Shown here one piece after another: positions 54,624 through 63,107 of a stretch of DNA of 64,000 nucleotides (position 1 is the stretch's first letter; each line of letters starts with the position of its first letter). Below the pieces are notes generated by a model. That model was not told the DNA's origin, did no database searches, and saw nothing but the letters and a program-made list of their open reading frames with translations. The position numbers and the translations under genes are program-made. This DNA comes from CBDCWQ01 sp965223435. GTDB taxonomy: Bacteria; Myxococcota; Kuafuiibacteriia; Kuafuiibacteriales; Kuafuiibacteriaceae. The stretch spans positions 62,001 through 126,000 of the forward strand of contig CBDCWQ010000020.1 in assembly GCA_965223435.1 (NCBI GenBank), written 5' to 3'.

Positions 54624-55549
54624 TTTTTGCGGGTGGCGTTCCAGCGCCGTTCTTGCGGCCCCTCGTGGGCTCTTTCTTTGTCCTTTCTTTTGGGCTTGTG
54701 GTGTGGCTCCCGTGGGGTGGATTGTGGCTCTTCGGGCTTCTGTCGGCGCTTCTTGGTTTGAATCACTGGGTTGGGCGTGTTTCCTGGCGTGAAGGACTTG
54801 AATCCCTAGACGACGTGGCCTATTGGGGCGAACAGACCATCGTGACCTTGTCGTTGGTGGTCATGGCCGGTTCTGTCTTTTTGGATGTCGTGTGGCGAAA
54901 TCTGCAAGGGCTTGAGGGCCCCTGGCGCATTGCCTTGGGGGTCTTGTCGGTTTCGGTGCTGGGCGCATGGACACGAAGGCGGCCCAACGTGTCGCGACTC
55001 AGACAGGTGGCCATGGGTCTTGGGGTTGGGGGGCTCATCCTCGGTGGGGCGTATGCGGTTTTCCTCTTTCCTCATGGCTTTGGTTGGTCGGAGAGGCTGG
55101 CGTTGGTTCTCATTCTTTGGGTCGGCATGCTGGGCGCTTCGATGGCGGCAAAAGAAAACCGCCATATCGCCGTCGATGCGGTCAGACGCATTCTCCCTCC
55201 GGGGCTCAACCGCGCTTTCGGTGGAGCTTCTGCGGTGGTCAGTGCGTTTGTGTCACTCTTGCTGGCGATCCTCGGGAGTCTCTATACGCGAGCCCATTGG
55301 CTCGATTGGCTTCTGTCGGGACGCCGCTCATTTGTGTTTGAATCGATGCCCATTCCCTACTGGGTTGCGACGCTTCCCATACACATTGGATTCGGTCTGA
55401 TGGCCTATCGTTTTGTACGGGTGCTCTACGAAGGGCCGCCGAAGCTCAGCCTTTTTCGCTCGGTGGGGGCCGCGGCGCTCGAGGGCTCGGGTCCGTCTTC
55501 TTCGGGTGAGGCCTCGTCGTCGCCCACGCACTACGAGACCAACAAATGA
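54599..55549 (+). CDS. dctQ: TRAP transporter small permease subunit (DctQ family)
   Basis: GTG 54599 overlaps dctP by 25 bp; the product has 316 residues. It is longer than usual (typically 160-200) because of an extra N-terminal membrane region before the DctQ core (VLILWVGMLGASMAAKENRH, IAVDAVRRILPP), which is the conserved family segment. About seven to eight helices in total. It ends with a Ser-rich tail. The next start overlaps the stop as ATGA. Confidence 0.9.
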   Translation: MGREEAKVVFAGGVPAPFLRPLVGSFFVLSFGLVVWLPWGGLWLFGLLSALLGLNHWVGRVSWREGLESLDDVAYWGEQTIVTLSLVVMAGSVFLDVVWRNLQGLEGPWRIALGVLSVSVLGAWTRRRPNVSRLRQVAMGLGVGGLILGGAYAVFLFPHGFGWSERLALVLILWVGMLGASMAAKENRHIAVDAVRRILPPGLNRAFGGASAVVSAFVSLLLAILGSLYTRAHWLDWLLSGRRSFVFESMPIPYWVATLPIHIGFGLMAYRFVRVLYEGPPKLSLFRSVGAAALEGSGPSSSGEASSSPTHYETNK

Positions 55550-57180
55550 GCCAGGGTGTATTCAACCTATTTCTTGTGGTGTTGAATATCGGGTCTTGGG
55601 TGCTCATCTCGCGCGGGCGCCCCGAGAGTCCGAAAATGGGCCTGGCCCGTGCGGCTTTGGCTTTTGCCGTACACCTTGGGCTCTACTTCATGCTCCCGGC
55701 ATCTTTGTACACGACGCTCGGGACGCTGATTGTTGTTCTTAGTCTGGGCGTGCCGCTCTTCGTGAGCATCGGACTCCTGAGCCTCGTTTGTTTTTATTTT
55801 CTGACGAATGAGTATCGGGACTTCTCGAGCTACAGTCTGGTCATAGAAAAGATCTTTGGGCTGACCGACAAAAATGTGCTCCTGGCGATTCCGTTTTTTG
55901 TCGTGGCCGGTACGCTCATGACCGCGGGCGGCATCGCTCGGAAGGTGGTTGCTTTCGCCGACGCACTGGTGGGCTGGCTGCCCGGCGGTTTGGCTGCTGC
56001 TGCGGTCTTGTCGTGCATGTTTTTCGCAGCGATTTCTGGGAGTTCCCCGGTCACGGTGATCGCGATTGGCTCCATCATGATGCCAGCCTTGGCAGAAAAC
56101 GGATATTCCGAACGTTTCTCCTTGGGGCTTGTCACCTCCGCCGGCTCGCTTGGCATTTTGATCCCTCCGTCCATTCCGATGATCGTTTACGGAATTGTGG
56201 TGGGGGGCGTGATGGCCGTCAACGTGTCGGACTTGTTTTTGGCGGGTGTGCTCCCGGGACTGCTGATTGGCAGTTTGCTCGTTGCCTATTCCGTTTACCA
56301 CGCGGCGACCCAGCCTGGTTTTTCATGGCGTTTGCTACGGCCGCCTTCGTTTCGATTGATCGCAGAGCGTTTCGTCGATGGGCTGTGGGCACTTTTGTTG
56401 CCTCTGATTGTGCTGGGGGGCATCTACCCCATCTTAGGGCCCCGGGGCATCTTTACGCCGACCGAAGCGGCGGCGGTGGCGGCGGTCTACGCTTTTGTGG
56501 TCGAAGTATTTATTCATCGGGAGCTCACCCTATCTCGGCTGCCGTCCTTGCTTGTTGAATCTTCCGTATTGATGGGGACGCTTCTGGTTATTTTGGTGAT
56601 GTCTTTTGTTCTCAATCATTTTCTTGTCGACCAACAGATTCCCGATGCGCTGGTGGCGTGGATGACCGGGCTGGAGCTGAGCCGCGTGAGTTTCTTACTG
56701 GTCCTCAATATCTTCTTGCTTCTGATCGGGTGTTTGATGGACATCATGAGCGCCATTTTGATTGTCGCCCCGCTGGTGGCGCCGATTGCGAGCACCTTTG
56801 ATGTCCATCCGGTTCACTTGGGCATCATCTTCGTGGTCAATCTCGAAATAGGCTACCTGACCCCTCCGATCGGGCTGAATCTCTTCGTATCGGCAACACT
56901 TTTTCGGCAACCCATTGGGGTTGTGGCTCGATCGGTCCTGAAGTTCACCGGAATCATGCTCTTAGGGCTTTTCTTGATCACGTGGTGGGAGCCTCTTTCC
57001 TTGGGACTGGGTCGTGTTCTTTCCGGCGGTCCGTTTTTGGGATCTGGTCCCCACGATTCTTCGGGGCAAAAAGATGTCGGGGACCCGCCCGATCCGCAGA
57101 AACCACAAAACAGCGTGAAATCACTTCAAGAACTGATGAGAGAGGCGGCCGAAGATGGGGACGAGGACGCGGGCGACTGA
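55546..57180 (+). CDS. dctM: TRAP transporter large permease subunit (DctM family)
   Basis: 544 residues, about fourteen helices, with the DctM core: LAIPFFVVAGTLMTAGGIAR, GWLPGGLAAAAVLSCMFFAA, ISGSSPVTVIAIGSIMMPAL, SAGSLGILIPPSIPMI, PTEAAAVAAVYAF, IGCLMDIMSAILI, and EIGYLTPPIGLNLFV. It is a Na+-coupled secondary transporter acting with DctQ and the TatT/DctP pair. An extra N-terminal helix and a charged C-terminal tail of about 60 residues are unusual. Translation is coupled by an ATGA overlap. Confidence 0.95.
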   Translation: MSQGVFNLFLVVLNIGSWVLISRGRPESPKMGLARAALAFAVHLGLYFMLPASLYTTLGTLIVVLSLGVPLFVSIGLLSLVCFYFLTNEYRDFSSYSLVIEKIFGLTDKNVLLAIPFFVVAGTLMTAGGIARKVVAFADALVGWLPGGLAAAAVLSCMFFAAISGSSPVTVIAIGSIMMPALAENGYSERFSLGLVTSAGSLGILIPPSIPMIVYGIVVGGVMAVNVSDLFLAGVLPGLLIGSLLVAYSVYHAATQPGFSWRLLRPPSFRLIAERFVDGLWALLLPLIVLGGIYPILGPRGIFTPTEAAAVAAVYAFVVEVFIHRELTLSRLPSLLVESSVLMGTLLVILVMSFVLNHFLVDQQIPDALVAWMTGLELSRVSFLLVLNIFLLLIGCLMDIMSAILIVAPLVAPIASTFDVHPVHLGIIFVVNLEIGYLTPPIGLNLFVSATLFRQPIGVVARSVLKFTGIMLLGLFLITWWEPLSLGLGRVLSGGPFLGSGPHDSSGQKDVGDPPDPQKPQNSVKSLQELMREAAEDGDEDAGD

Positions 57181-57257
57181 AACAAGGCTTGGGTTCGACT
57201 GGCATTTTATATGGCGACGTGGTTTGCAGGCCCGGGCCTTGTCGCCCAGGGCAGAGA

Positions 57258-58094
57258 ATGCTTCGCGCGCAAGACGGGACTAGGCTCGAACTTTATGGAT
57301 GGCGCACCGATGCGCCGCGGGCTTACGTTGCCCTTCTTCACGGGTACGCTGAGCACTTGGGACGATACGGCCATGTTGCCGAAGCATTCCAAGAAAAAGG
57401 GATCTCACTTTTTGGCGTTGATCTTCGGGGGCACGGACGTTCCGATGGGGCGAGGGGGTGTGTGAAGCGTTTTCAGGAGTATCACCAAGACGTCGACGCC
57501 TTGATGGCGCATGTGGCCGATGAAGCGAGCGGGGCGCCGGTGGTGCTCTTGGGGCACTCCATGGGCGGTCTTGTGGCTTTGGACTGGCTTTTGGCACGGC
57601 CTCAGGCATCGGTTACGGGTCTGGTGCTCTCGTCGCCGTTTCTAGGGCTCGCCCTCGAGGTGGGGGCCGTGAAGAACATGGTTGGGCGCGCGCTGTCGCG
57701 ATTCCTTCCAGCGTGCTCGGTCCCTTCGGGCCTCAAGGGCTCCGAGGTTGCGAAGGATCCCAAACTGGCCGCGGAATACGACCGCGATCCGCTTCATTTT
57801 CGGACCGCCAACCCACGCTGGTTCACGGAGGCAGAAAAAGCGATGGCCCGCGTGCATGGATCGGCGGGCGTGCTTGATTGCCCACTTTTTCTCCTGTACG
57901 CGGGGGCTGATCGCGTGGCCAATGCCGAGGACACTGAGCGGTTTTTCGCTCGGCTCACCATGAAGGATCGAAGCCGCGAGTGCTTTGATGAATATTTTCA
58001 CGAGATCATGAACGAAGCGCCGCCGGAGCGGGCTGTGGTCCTAGACAAGATGGCCGCTTGGATTTTGGATCGCGCTTCGGCGCAGGTTCTTTGA
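57258..58094 (+). CDS. Alpha/beta hydrolase, monoacylglycerol-lipase-like
   Basis: ATG 57258 gives 278 residues. The serine hydrolase fold is clear: YVALLHGYAEHLGRYGHVA (oxyanion region HGYAEH), GVDLRGHGRSDG, nucleophile elbow GHSMGG, LYAGADRVAN with the acid residue, and a His in YFHEIMNEAP. The pattern matches monoacylglycerol lipases and lysophospholipases of bacteria. The open frame extends upstream, but inside dctM, so the internal ATG is preferred. Following the TRAP operon by 77 bp, it might supply or use a lipid-like ligand. Confidence 0.88.
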   Translation: MLRAQDGTRLELYGWRTDAPRAYVALLHGYAEHLGRYGHVAEAFQEKGISLFGVDLRGHGRSDGARGCVKRFQEYHQDVDALMAHVADEASGAPVVLLGHSMGGLVALDWLLARPQASVTGLVLSSPFLGLALEVGAVKNMVGRALSRFLPACSVPSGLKGSEVAKDPKLAAEYDRDPLHFRTANPRWFTEAEKAMARVHGSAGVLDCPLFLLYAGADRVANAEDTERFFARLTMKDRSRECFDEYFHEIMNEAPPERAVVLDKMAAWILDRASAQVL

Positions 58095-58104
58095 GGCCAA
58101 AAAA

Positions 58105-60888
58105 ATGGGCTCTGTGACCAAGCGTTCCCCACCGGAATCAAAAAAACTGACCCCGATGATGCGCCAGTATTTGGGCGTCAAAGAGACACACCCCGGGAGC
58201 CTTGTCCTTTTTCGGATGGGCGATTTTTTCGAAACCTTCTTTGACGATGCGGTGGAATGTGCGCGCATCCTAGACATCACCCTGACCGCGCGCTCCAAGG
58301 AAAAGGATATTCCCATGGCGGGGGTGCCCCACCATGCGTTGGACGCCTATCTTGCGCGGCTTATCGAAGCTGGGCGAACGGTGGTGATCGTCGACCAGGT
58401 TGAGAACCCCAAACAGGCCAAGGGTCTGGTACGAAGAGAGGTCACTCGGGTTGTTTCTCCAGGGACGTTCGTCGATCCCCAGGCTTCACCGCGTAAGGCG
58501 CATCATTTGGTGGCGGTCTATTTTGCGCCCAAGGCCACTCGAAAAAAGAGCGCGGTGGGTTTTGGAATCGGGAGCCTCGACGTGTCGACCGGTGCGTTTC
58601 GGGCTACTTCAGGCACGCAAGGGACCGTTTTGGCGGACGAACTTTCTCGTTTGATGCCCAAGGAGCTTCTGGTCCTCGAAAGCCAGCGAGAAGATCCGCG
58701 CTTTTTGGCCCTGACAGATGCGCTTGAGGGGGTTGCGGTGACCCCGGTGAGCGAGCCGAAGTATGGGGGGGAGGCCTCGAAGTCGGCTTTGGTGCGTGCG
58801 TTCGGAGCCGAAGAGGTTGCGGGGCTGCGCCAGGTCCTGCCCGGACCGGCGTTGACCGCTGCCGGCGTGGCGCTTCAGTTTGTGGAGGACACCCAGATTC
58901 TTCCGGGAGCTTCCGACGTTGTGGGGGAGCCGTCCCTTAAACACATCCGATCTCTCGAACCGTACGAACCCGGTCGAGGGCTGGTCCTGGACGCCCAAGC
59001 CGTGGACCATCTCGAGCTTTTTTCCTCCCGCGGCCAAGGCGGGCCCAAGGGCTCCTTGCTCTACGCCCTCGATGCAGCAGTGACGAGCATGGGTGGACGC
59101 AAGTTGGCAGAATGGCTGGCCTATCCGCTCCAAGAGCTTGAGCCTATCGCCGCCAGGCAGGATGCGATTGCGTGTTTGGTCTCTTCCCCTTCTCACGCGG
59201 ACCAGATTCGTACGCGCCTCGCGGGGGTGGGGGATCTGTTCCGTCTGACGGCAAAGGCTGTCTTAGGGCGAGCCAACCCTCGGGATCTGGTTGCGCTTGG
59301 CGCGAGTTTGGCGCAAGCACCCGGTCTTTTGGCCAAAGTGCGGGCGTGTGTGCCAGAACCGAATGCGCCTCGGTCTTCGCTCATGGGCCAGGAGGCACAC
59401 AGGGGTTGCTCGAGTACCCGGCTGGTTCAGCTGAGCGAAACCGATCCTCTGACGGAGCTCAAAGACAAGATTGTTCGAGCTTTGGTGGATGAACCGTCGG
59501 TCGATCTGAGTCAGGGTCAGGTTTTTCGCGAAGGTCACGATGAGGTTCTCGATCGACTTTCTGAGGTGGCGCAAAACGGCAAAAGCATGATCGCCCAGCT
59601 GCTCAGCAAGGAGCGCGAGCGGACCGGGATTTCGTCTCTCAGAATTCGGTACAACCGTGTGTTTGGCTACTACATCGAAGTGACGAAGGCCAACCTTCAT
59701 CTGGTTCCGGATGATTACGTCCGAAAGCAAACCACGGTGAACAGCGAACGTTTCTTCACGCCAGAGCTCAAAGAGCTCGAAACCGAGGTCCTCACTGCGG
59801 AGGAGAAGCGGGTTGAAAGAACGATCGTCCTTTTCGAACAGTTGGTGATGCTGGTTTCGAAGGAAGCCGATCGGCTTAAGGCTCTGGCCGAGACGCTGAG
59901 CGAAGTCGATGTGCTCGTTTGCCTGGCGCATATTGCCGAACAGCGGTCTTGGGTGAGACCGGCCATGGATGATGAGGGATTTGTGGAGATTGTAGAGGGG
60001 CGTCACCCAGTCTTGGAGCGTTTGTCTTCGGAGCTTGGCGAGCGATTTGTCCCCAATGATCTCACGATTTCGGCCGAAGAGAGGCTGGTGATCGTGACGG
60101 GTCCCAACATGGCCGGCAAGTCGACCATCATGCGGCAAACTGCGCTCATTGCGGTCCTCGCACACATGGGATCGTACGTACCCGCTCAGTCCGCGCGTAT
60201 TGGTCTCATCGACCGAATCTTCACTCGGGTGGGTGCCAGCGACGAGCTATCCAAGGGGCGGTCCACGTTTATGGTGGAGATGAATGAGACCGCACGCATT
60301 CTAAGGTCGGCGACGGCCCGGTCGCTCATTCTTCTCGATGAGATTGGCCGCGGGACGAGCACTTTTGACGGGCTGTCTATCGCCTGGGCCGTGGCCGAAC
60401 ACCTTCACGACCGCGTCGGGGCGAAAACACTGTTTGCAACCCACTACCATGAGTTGACTGAAATCTGTCGCAACAAGGCGCATGCCGTGAATCGACATGT
60501 CGCGGTCAAGGAGTGGGATGATTCGATCGTTTTTCTCAGAAAACTGATGCCTGGCGCCACCAACCGAAGCTATGGTGTGCAAGTTGCTCGGCTTGCGGGG
60601 CTTCCCGAGCGGGTGGTCGCTCGGGCACGAGAAGTCCTGAATGCATTGGAGGACAAGGCGCTGTCGGGCGGCGACCAAGGGCCCGTGGGTTCTGCGGGTT
60701 CCGCCGATGAGGTTGAGGATCGGACCCAGCTGCACCTTTTTTCCGTCAAAAAGAAGGAGGCGCACCCAGGCTCAGATGCCTTCAGCCGGGTGGCAAGCGC
60801 CCTCGCCGCCCTGTCGATGGATGACCTGACGCCGCGTCAGGCGCACGCGAAGCTGGTAGAGCTTCAGGCCATGCTCGGTTCCGACTAG
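58105..60888 (+). CDS. mutS: DNA mismatch repair protein
   Basis: 927 residues, somewhat longer than average. The mismatch-recognition Phe-x-Glu is in GDFFETFF (Phe41-Phe42-Glu43). Connector, lever and clamp domains follow, then the ATPase: Walker A GPNMAGKS (residues 666-673), STFMVEMNETARIL, Walker B LLDEIGRGTSTFDG, and ATHYHEL. A C-terminal dimerisation tail is present. MutS finds mismatches and recruits MutL. It begins 10 bp after the lipase stop. The 3' end touches the left arm of the IVS-like inverted repeat, which starts at the stop codon. Confidence 0.98.
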   Translation: MGSVTKRSPPESKKLTPMMRQYLGVKETHPGSLVLFRMGDFFETFFDDAVECARILDITLTARSKEKDIPMAGVPHHALDAYLARLIEAGRTVVIVDQVENPKQAKGLVRREVTRVVSPGTFVDPQASPRKAHHLVAVYFAPKATRKKSAVGFGIGSLDVSTGAFRATSGTQGTVLADELSRLMPKELLVLESQREDPRFLALTDALEGVAVTPVSEPKYGGEASKSALVRAFGAEEVAGLRQVLPGPALTAAGVALQFVEDTQILPGASDVVGEPSLKHIRSLEPYEPGRGLVLDAQAVDHLELFSSRGQGGPKGSLLYALDAAVTSMGGRKLAEWLAYPLQELEPIAARQDAIACLVSSPSHADQIRTRLAGVGDLFRLTAKAVLGRANPRDLVALGASLAQAPGLLAKVRACVPEPNAPRSSLMGQEAHRGCSSTRLVQLSETDPLTELKDKIVRALVDEPSVDLSQGQVFREGHDEVLDRLSEVAQNGKSMIAQLLSKERERTGISSLRIRYNRVFGYYIEVTKANLHLVPDDYVRKQTTVNSERFFTPELKELETEVLTAEEKRVERTIVLFEQLVMLVSKEADRLKALAETLSEVDVLVCLAHIAEQRSWVRPAMDDEGFVEIVEGRHPVLERLSSELGERFVPNDLTISAEERLVIVTGPNMAGKSTIMRQTALIAVLAHMGSYVPAQSARIGLIDRIFTRVGASDELSKGRSTFMVEMNETARILRSATARSLILLDEIGRGTSTFDGLSIAWAVAEHLHDRVGAKTLFATHYHELTEICRNKAHAVNRHVAVKEWDDSIVFLRKLMPGATNRSYGVQVARLAGLPERVVARAREVLNALEDKALSGGDQGPVGSAGSADEVEDRTQLHLFSVKKKEAHPGSDAFSRVASALAALSMDDLTPRQAHAKLVELQAMLGSD

Positions 60889-61361
60889 ACTAGAGCACAT
60901 CTCATAACCTCATTTTCCTGGACCTGGACCTGGACCTGGACTTGGACCTGGATTCCTACCGGCGGGTTCGAGGGGAAGGCACATCTTGGAGAGAATGCGA
61001 ACGATCGGGTCGAGTATCTTAACAGCCTCCCGAACCGATGCTTTGTCGATAAAGCCAGGAGCAAAACAGGCGTCGACAATTGCTCCACACTCCATAGCGG
61101 AGCCTCTGGCGATTGCGTAGAAGCGTTTTTGGTCCGTTAGCCTGGTCTTTCCAGAGCCTTCCGCGATATTGAGCGGGACAGACAACGACGCTCGCCGGAT
61201 TTGGTCCGCAAAACTTGCGTAGCCGGGGGGAAATCGATCCGTGAGCTGCGATGCGAGAGGCAGGAAGGCGATGGCCAACCGGTAGACTTCGAGATTTCGG
61301 TAGTTCATGCGTCCAGGTCCAGGTCCAGGAAAATGAGGTTATGAGATGTGCTCTAGACTAG
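60885..61361. mobile_element. IVS-like element: four-helix-bundle gene between 51 bp inverted arms
   Basis: Arms 60885-60935 and 61311-61361 are complementary at 50 of 51 positions (both contain CTAGAGCACATCTCATAACC, CATTTTCC and CTGGAC repeats). The 375-base interior is almost completely occupied by one leftward gene. This is the layout of 23S rRNA intervening sequences (long stem enclosing an ORF), but here it is directly after mutS. The left outer edge begins at the mutS stop. No target-site duplication can be recognised. Confidence 0.8.
60910..61308 (-). CDS. Four-helix-bundle protein (23S rRNA intervening-sequence protein family)
   Basis: 132 residues. The family pattern is clear: MNYRNLEVYRLAIAF, FADQIRRASLSVPLNIAEGS, RFYAIARGSAMECGAIVDA. 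Such proteins pentamerise and are encoded inside rRNA IVSs and elsewhere; their function is unknown. The C-terminus NPGPSPGPGPGPGK is encoded by the CTGGAC/CCTGGA hexamers of the left inverted arm, so arm and coding region are merged. The start ATG is 3 bp from the right arm. Confidence 0.93.
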   Translation of the reverse strand: MNYRNLEVYRLAIAFLPLASQLTDRFPPGYASFADQIRRASLSVPLNIAEGSGKTRLTDQKRFYAIARGSAMECGAIVDACFAPGFIDKASVREAVKILDPIVRILSKMCLPLEPAGRNPGPSPGPGPGPGK

Positions 61362-61362
61362 C

Positions 61363-61532
61363 TAAACCCGGAGCTCACCTGCATTGATCCCCACACGTTT
61401 GCGTCGTGTGCGTGAGCGGAGGGAAACGGGTGGGCCGAATTCACTTCGGACCGGGACCCGTGAGGCCGAAACTGCGTTCGCTGGGGCTCCGCTGTTCGTG
61501 GGGCACAAGGTCGATGCAACTGAGCCGTGGGT
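61363..61532 (+). repeat. Dispersed intergenic repeat, copy C
   Basis: Begins TAAACCCGGAGCTCACCTGC like copy B2, and continues with GTGAGCGGAGGGAAACGGGT, GGGCCGAATTCACTTCGGAC, GTGAGGCCGAAAC, TTCGTGGGGCACAAGG and GCCGTGG. It directly follows the right arm of the IVS-like element. The rest of the gap to 61788 shows no gene. Confidence 0.85.
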
Positions 61533-61788
61533 TGAATTCCACGGGGCCGCTGGGCCTCATCCGGGACGGCCCACCCGAGTTGCGAGTGTGCCGAGTTCCG
61601 AGGGTGGACTGTGTGTAAGTATCTAATATGGCATGGCTTTCTGCTTCTGGTTTGTCCTTGTTCGTCGCATCGGCCAGGCCCCCAGCCGGTAGGGCCGGAA
61701 GGCTTTTCGGTTCTCCTGACCCATCCGTCCGTATTTCGTGATCGCAAGGGTTTTCAAAGGCTCTGGATGTGATGTAGGTACGCAACCG

Positions 61789-62952
61789 ATGGCCGCAAAA
61801 AAACGACCGACAAAAGCCTCCAGGGGCTCGGTGCGCAAGCAAGCTTCGAAAGCCGGATCTTCAAGCCGGTCCTCTAAGAAAAACTCATCGAAGGCGGCTT
61901 CCTCCGCCCGGTCGTCTAAGACAAAAAAAGTCCAAGCGAAGCGCTCCAAGAAGAAGGCTGCGACCACGAAGAAGGGCCGCGTCGCGAAGTCTACGGCCAA
62001 GAAAAAGGCTGCGAGCGTGAAGAAGCGCCGGGTGGCAAAGTCGGCCGCCAAAACGAAGTCCGCGGCCCGAAAAAAGGCTACGCGGGTGACAAAAGGTCGG
62101 GTGGCCAAGTCTACGGCCAAGAAAAAGGCTGCGAGCGTGAAGAAGCGCCGGGTGGCAAAGTCGGCCGCCAAAACGAAGTCCGCGGCCCGAAAAAAGGCTA
62201 CGCGGGCGACAAAAGGTCGGGTGGCCAAGTCAACGGCCAAGAAAAAGGCTGCGAGCGCGAAGAAGCGCCGTGTGGCAAAGTCGGCCGCCAAAACGAAGTC
62301 CGTGACCCGAAAAAAGGCTACGCGGGCGACAAAAGGTCGGGTGGCCAAGTCAACGGCCAAGAAAAAGGCTGCGAGCGCGAAGAAATCGAGCGCACCGGGT
62401 TCGAAGAAGGCTGGCGCGGGTTCGGGCCGGGTGGCCGAGGACGGCGTGTGGTCCTCCTCGCCGGACGGCGTGATAGAGGATGAGGGTGGCACCCACGAGG
62501 ATGTGCAGTCGCATCAACCAGATCCAACCGAATCGAGTCCTGGCGAGATGGCAGGCACGTGGCTCAAGGGCGACAAAGTTCGGGTGCTGGTCGTGGATGA
62601 TGAGTCGGAAATTCTTGGTCTGCTGGTGCCGTTTTTACGATCGAAGGGCTACGCGGTCAGCGAGGCCCAAGACGGTGACCAAGCGTTGGAGAAGATCCTC
62701 ACCGAAAGGCCCAACATTGTGGTGCTGGATGTGATGATGCCGGGTCTCAATGGTTGGGAGATCTCGCGGTATGTCCGGGCAAGGTCCGAACTCGACTCGG
62801 TACGCATCATCATGGCGACCGGGATTGGTAAGGAAACCAACGCGGCGACCAGCCCGCTCTATGGAGCCGATGCTTACATCGACAAACCGTTTCAGCTGAA
62901 GAAGGTGGAGACCACGGTCGCGGACCTGGTGCGACGAATGGAGAGCCGCTAG
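61789..62952 (+). CDS. Histone-H1-like Lys/Ala-rich protein fused to a response-regulator receiver
   Basis: ATG 61789 (MAAKKRPTKASRG) gives 387 residues. Residues 1-210 are a Lys/Arg/Ala/Ser tail of the eukaryotic-H1/AlgP-like type, made of 40-residue repeats (KSTAKKKAAS, KKRRVAKSAAKTKSAARKKA, TKGRVA). An acidic/Ser-rich linker (210-260) follows. Residues about 263-385 are a complete receiver: Asp270-Asp271, phosphoacceptor Asp314 in VVLDVMMPG, Thr344, Lys366 in IDKPF. The tail should bind DNA without sequence specificity and the receiver could switch it by phosphorylation. There is no kinase adjacent. I know no characterised protein with this order. Confidence 0.9.
   Translation: MAAKKRPTKASRGSVRKQASKAGSSSRSSKKNSSKAASSARSSKTKKVQAKRSKKKAATTKKGRVAKSTAKKKAASVKKRRVAKSAAKTKSAARKKATRVTKGRVAKSTAKKKAASVKKRRVAKSAAKTKSAARKKATRATKGRVAKSTAKKKAASAKKRRVAKSAAKTKSVTRKKATRATKGRVAKSTAKKKAASAKKSSAPGSKKAGAGSGRVAEDGVWSSSPDGVIEDEGGTHEDVQSHQPDPTESSPGEMAGTWLKGDKVRVLVVDDESEILGLLVPFLRSKGYAVSEAQDGDQALEKILTERPNIVVLDVMMPGLNGWEISRYVRARSELDSVRIIMATGIGKETNAATSPLYGADAYIDKPFQLKKVETTVADLVRRMESR
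61981..62384 (+). repeat. 120 bp tandem repeat inside the H1-like coding region
   Basis: Three near-identical 120 bp units (61981-62100, 62101-62220, 62221-62340) plus about 44 bp of a fourth. Units differ by only a few bases. The period is a multiple of three, so copy-number change keeps the frame and lengthens or shortens the basic tail by 40 residues. Confidence 0.95.
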
Positions 62953-63107
62953 GCGCTTCTTGGGGTTGCCAAGGGGTGTGGGGTTGCCCGGGTATTGGGC
63001 GTTATCGCAGTCGTTCTCGGCACCTGGCCGTTTTTTTGACTCCTTGAGTCAGTGTCCGGCCCCGCAAAAAACTTGCGGTGTGTGCGGGGAGCACGAATGA
63101 TGCCCGG

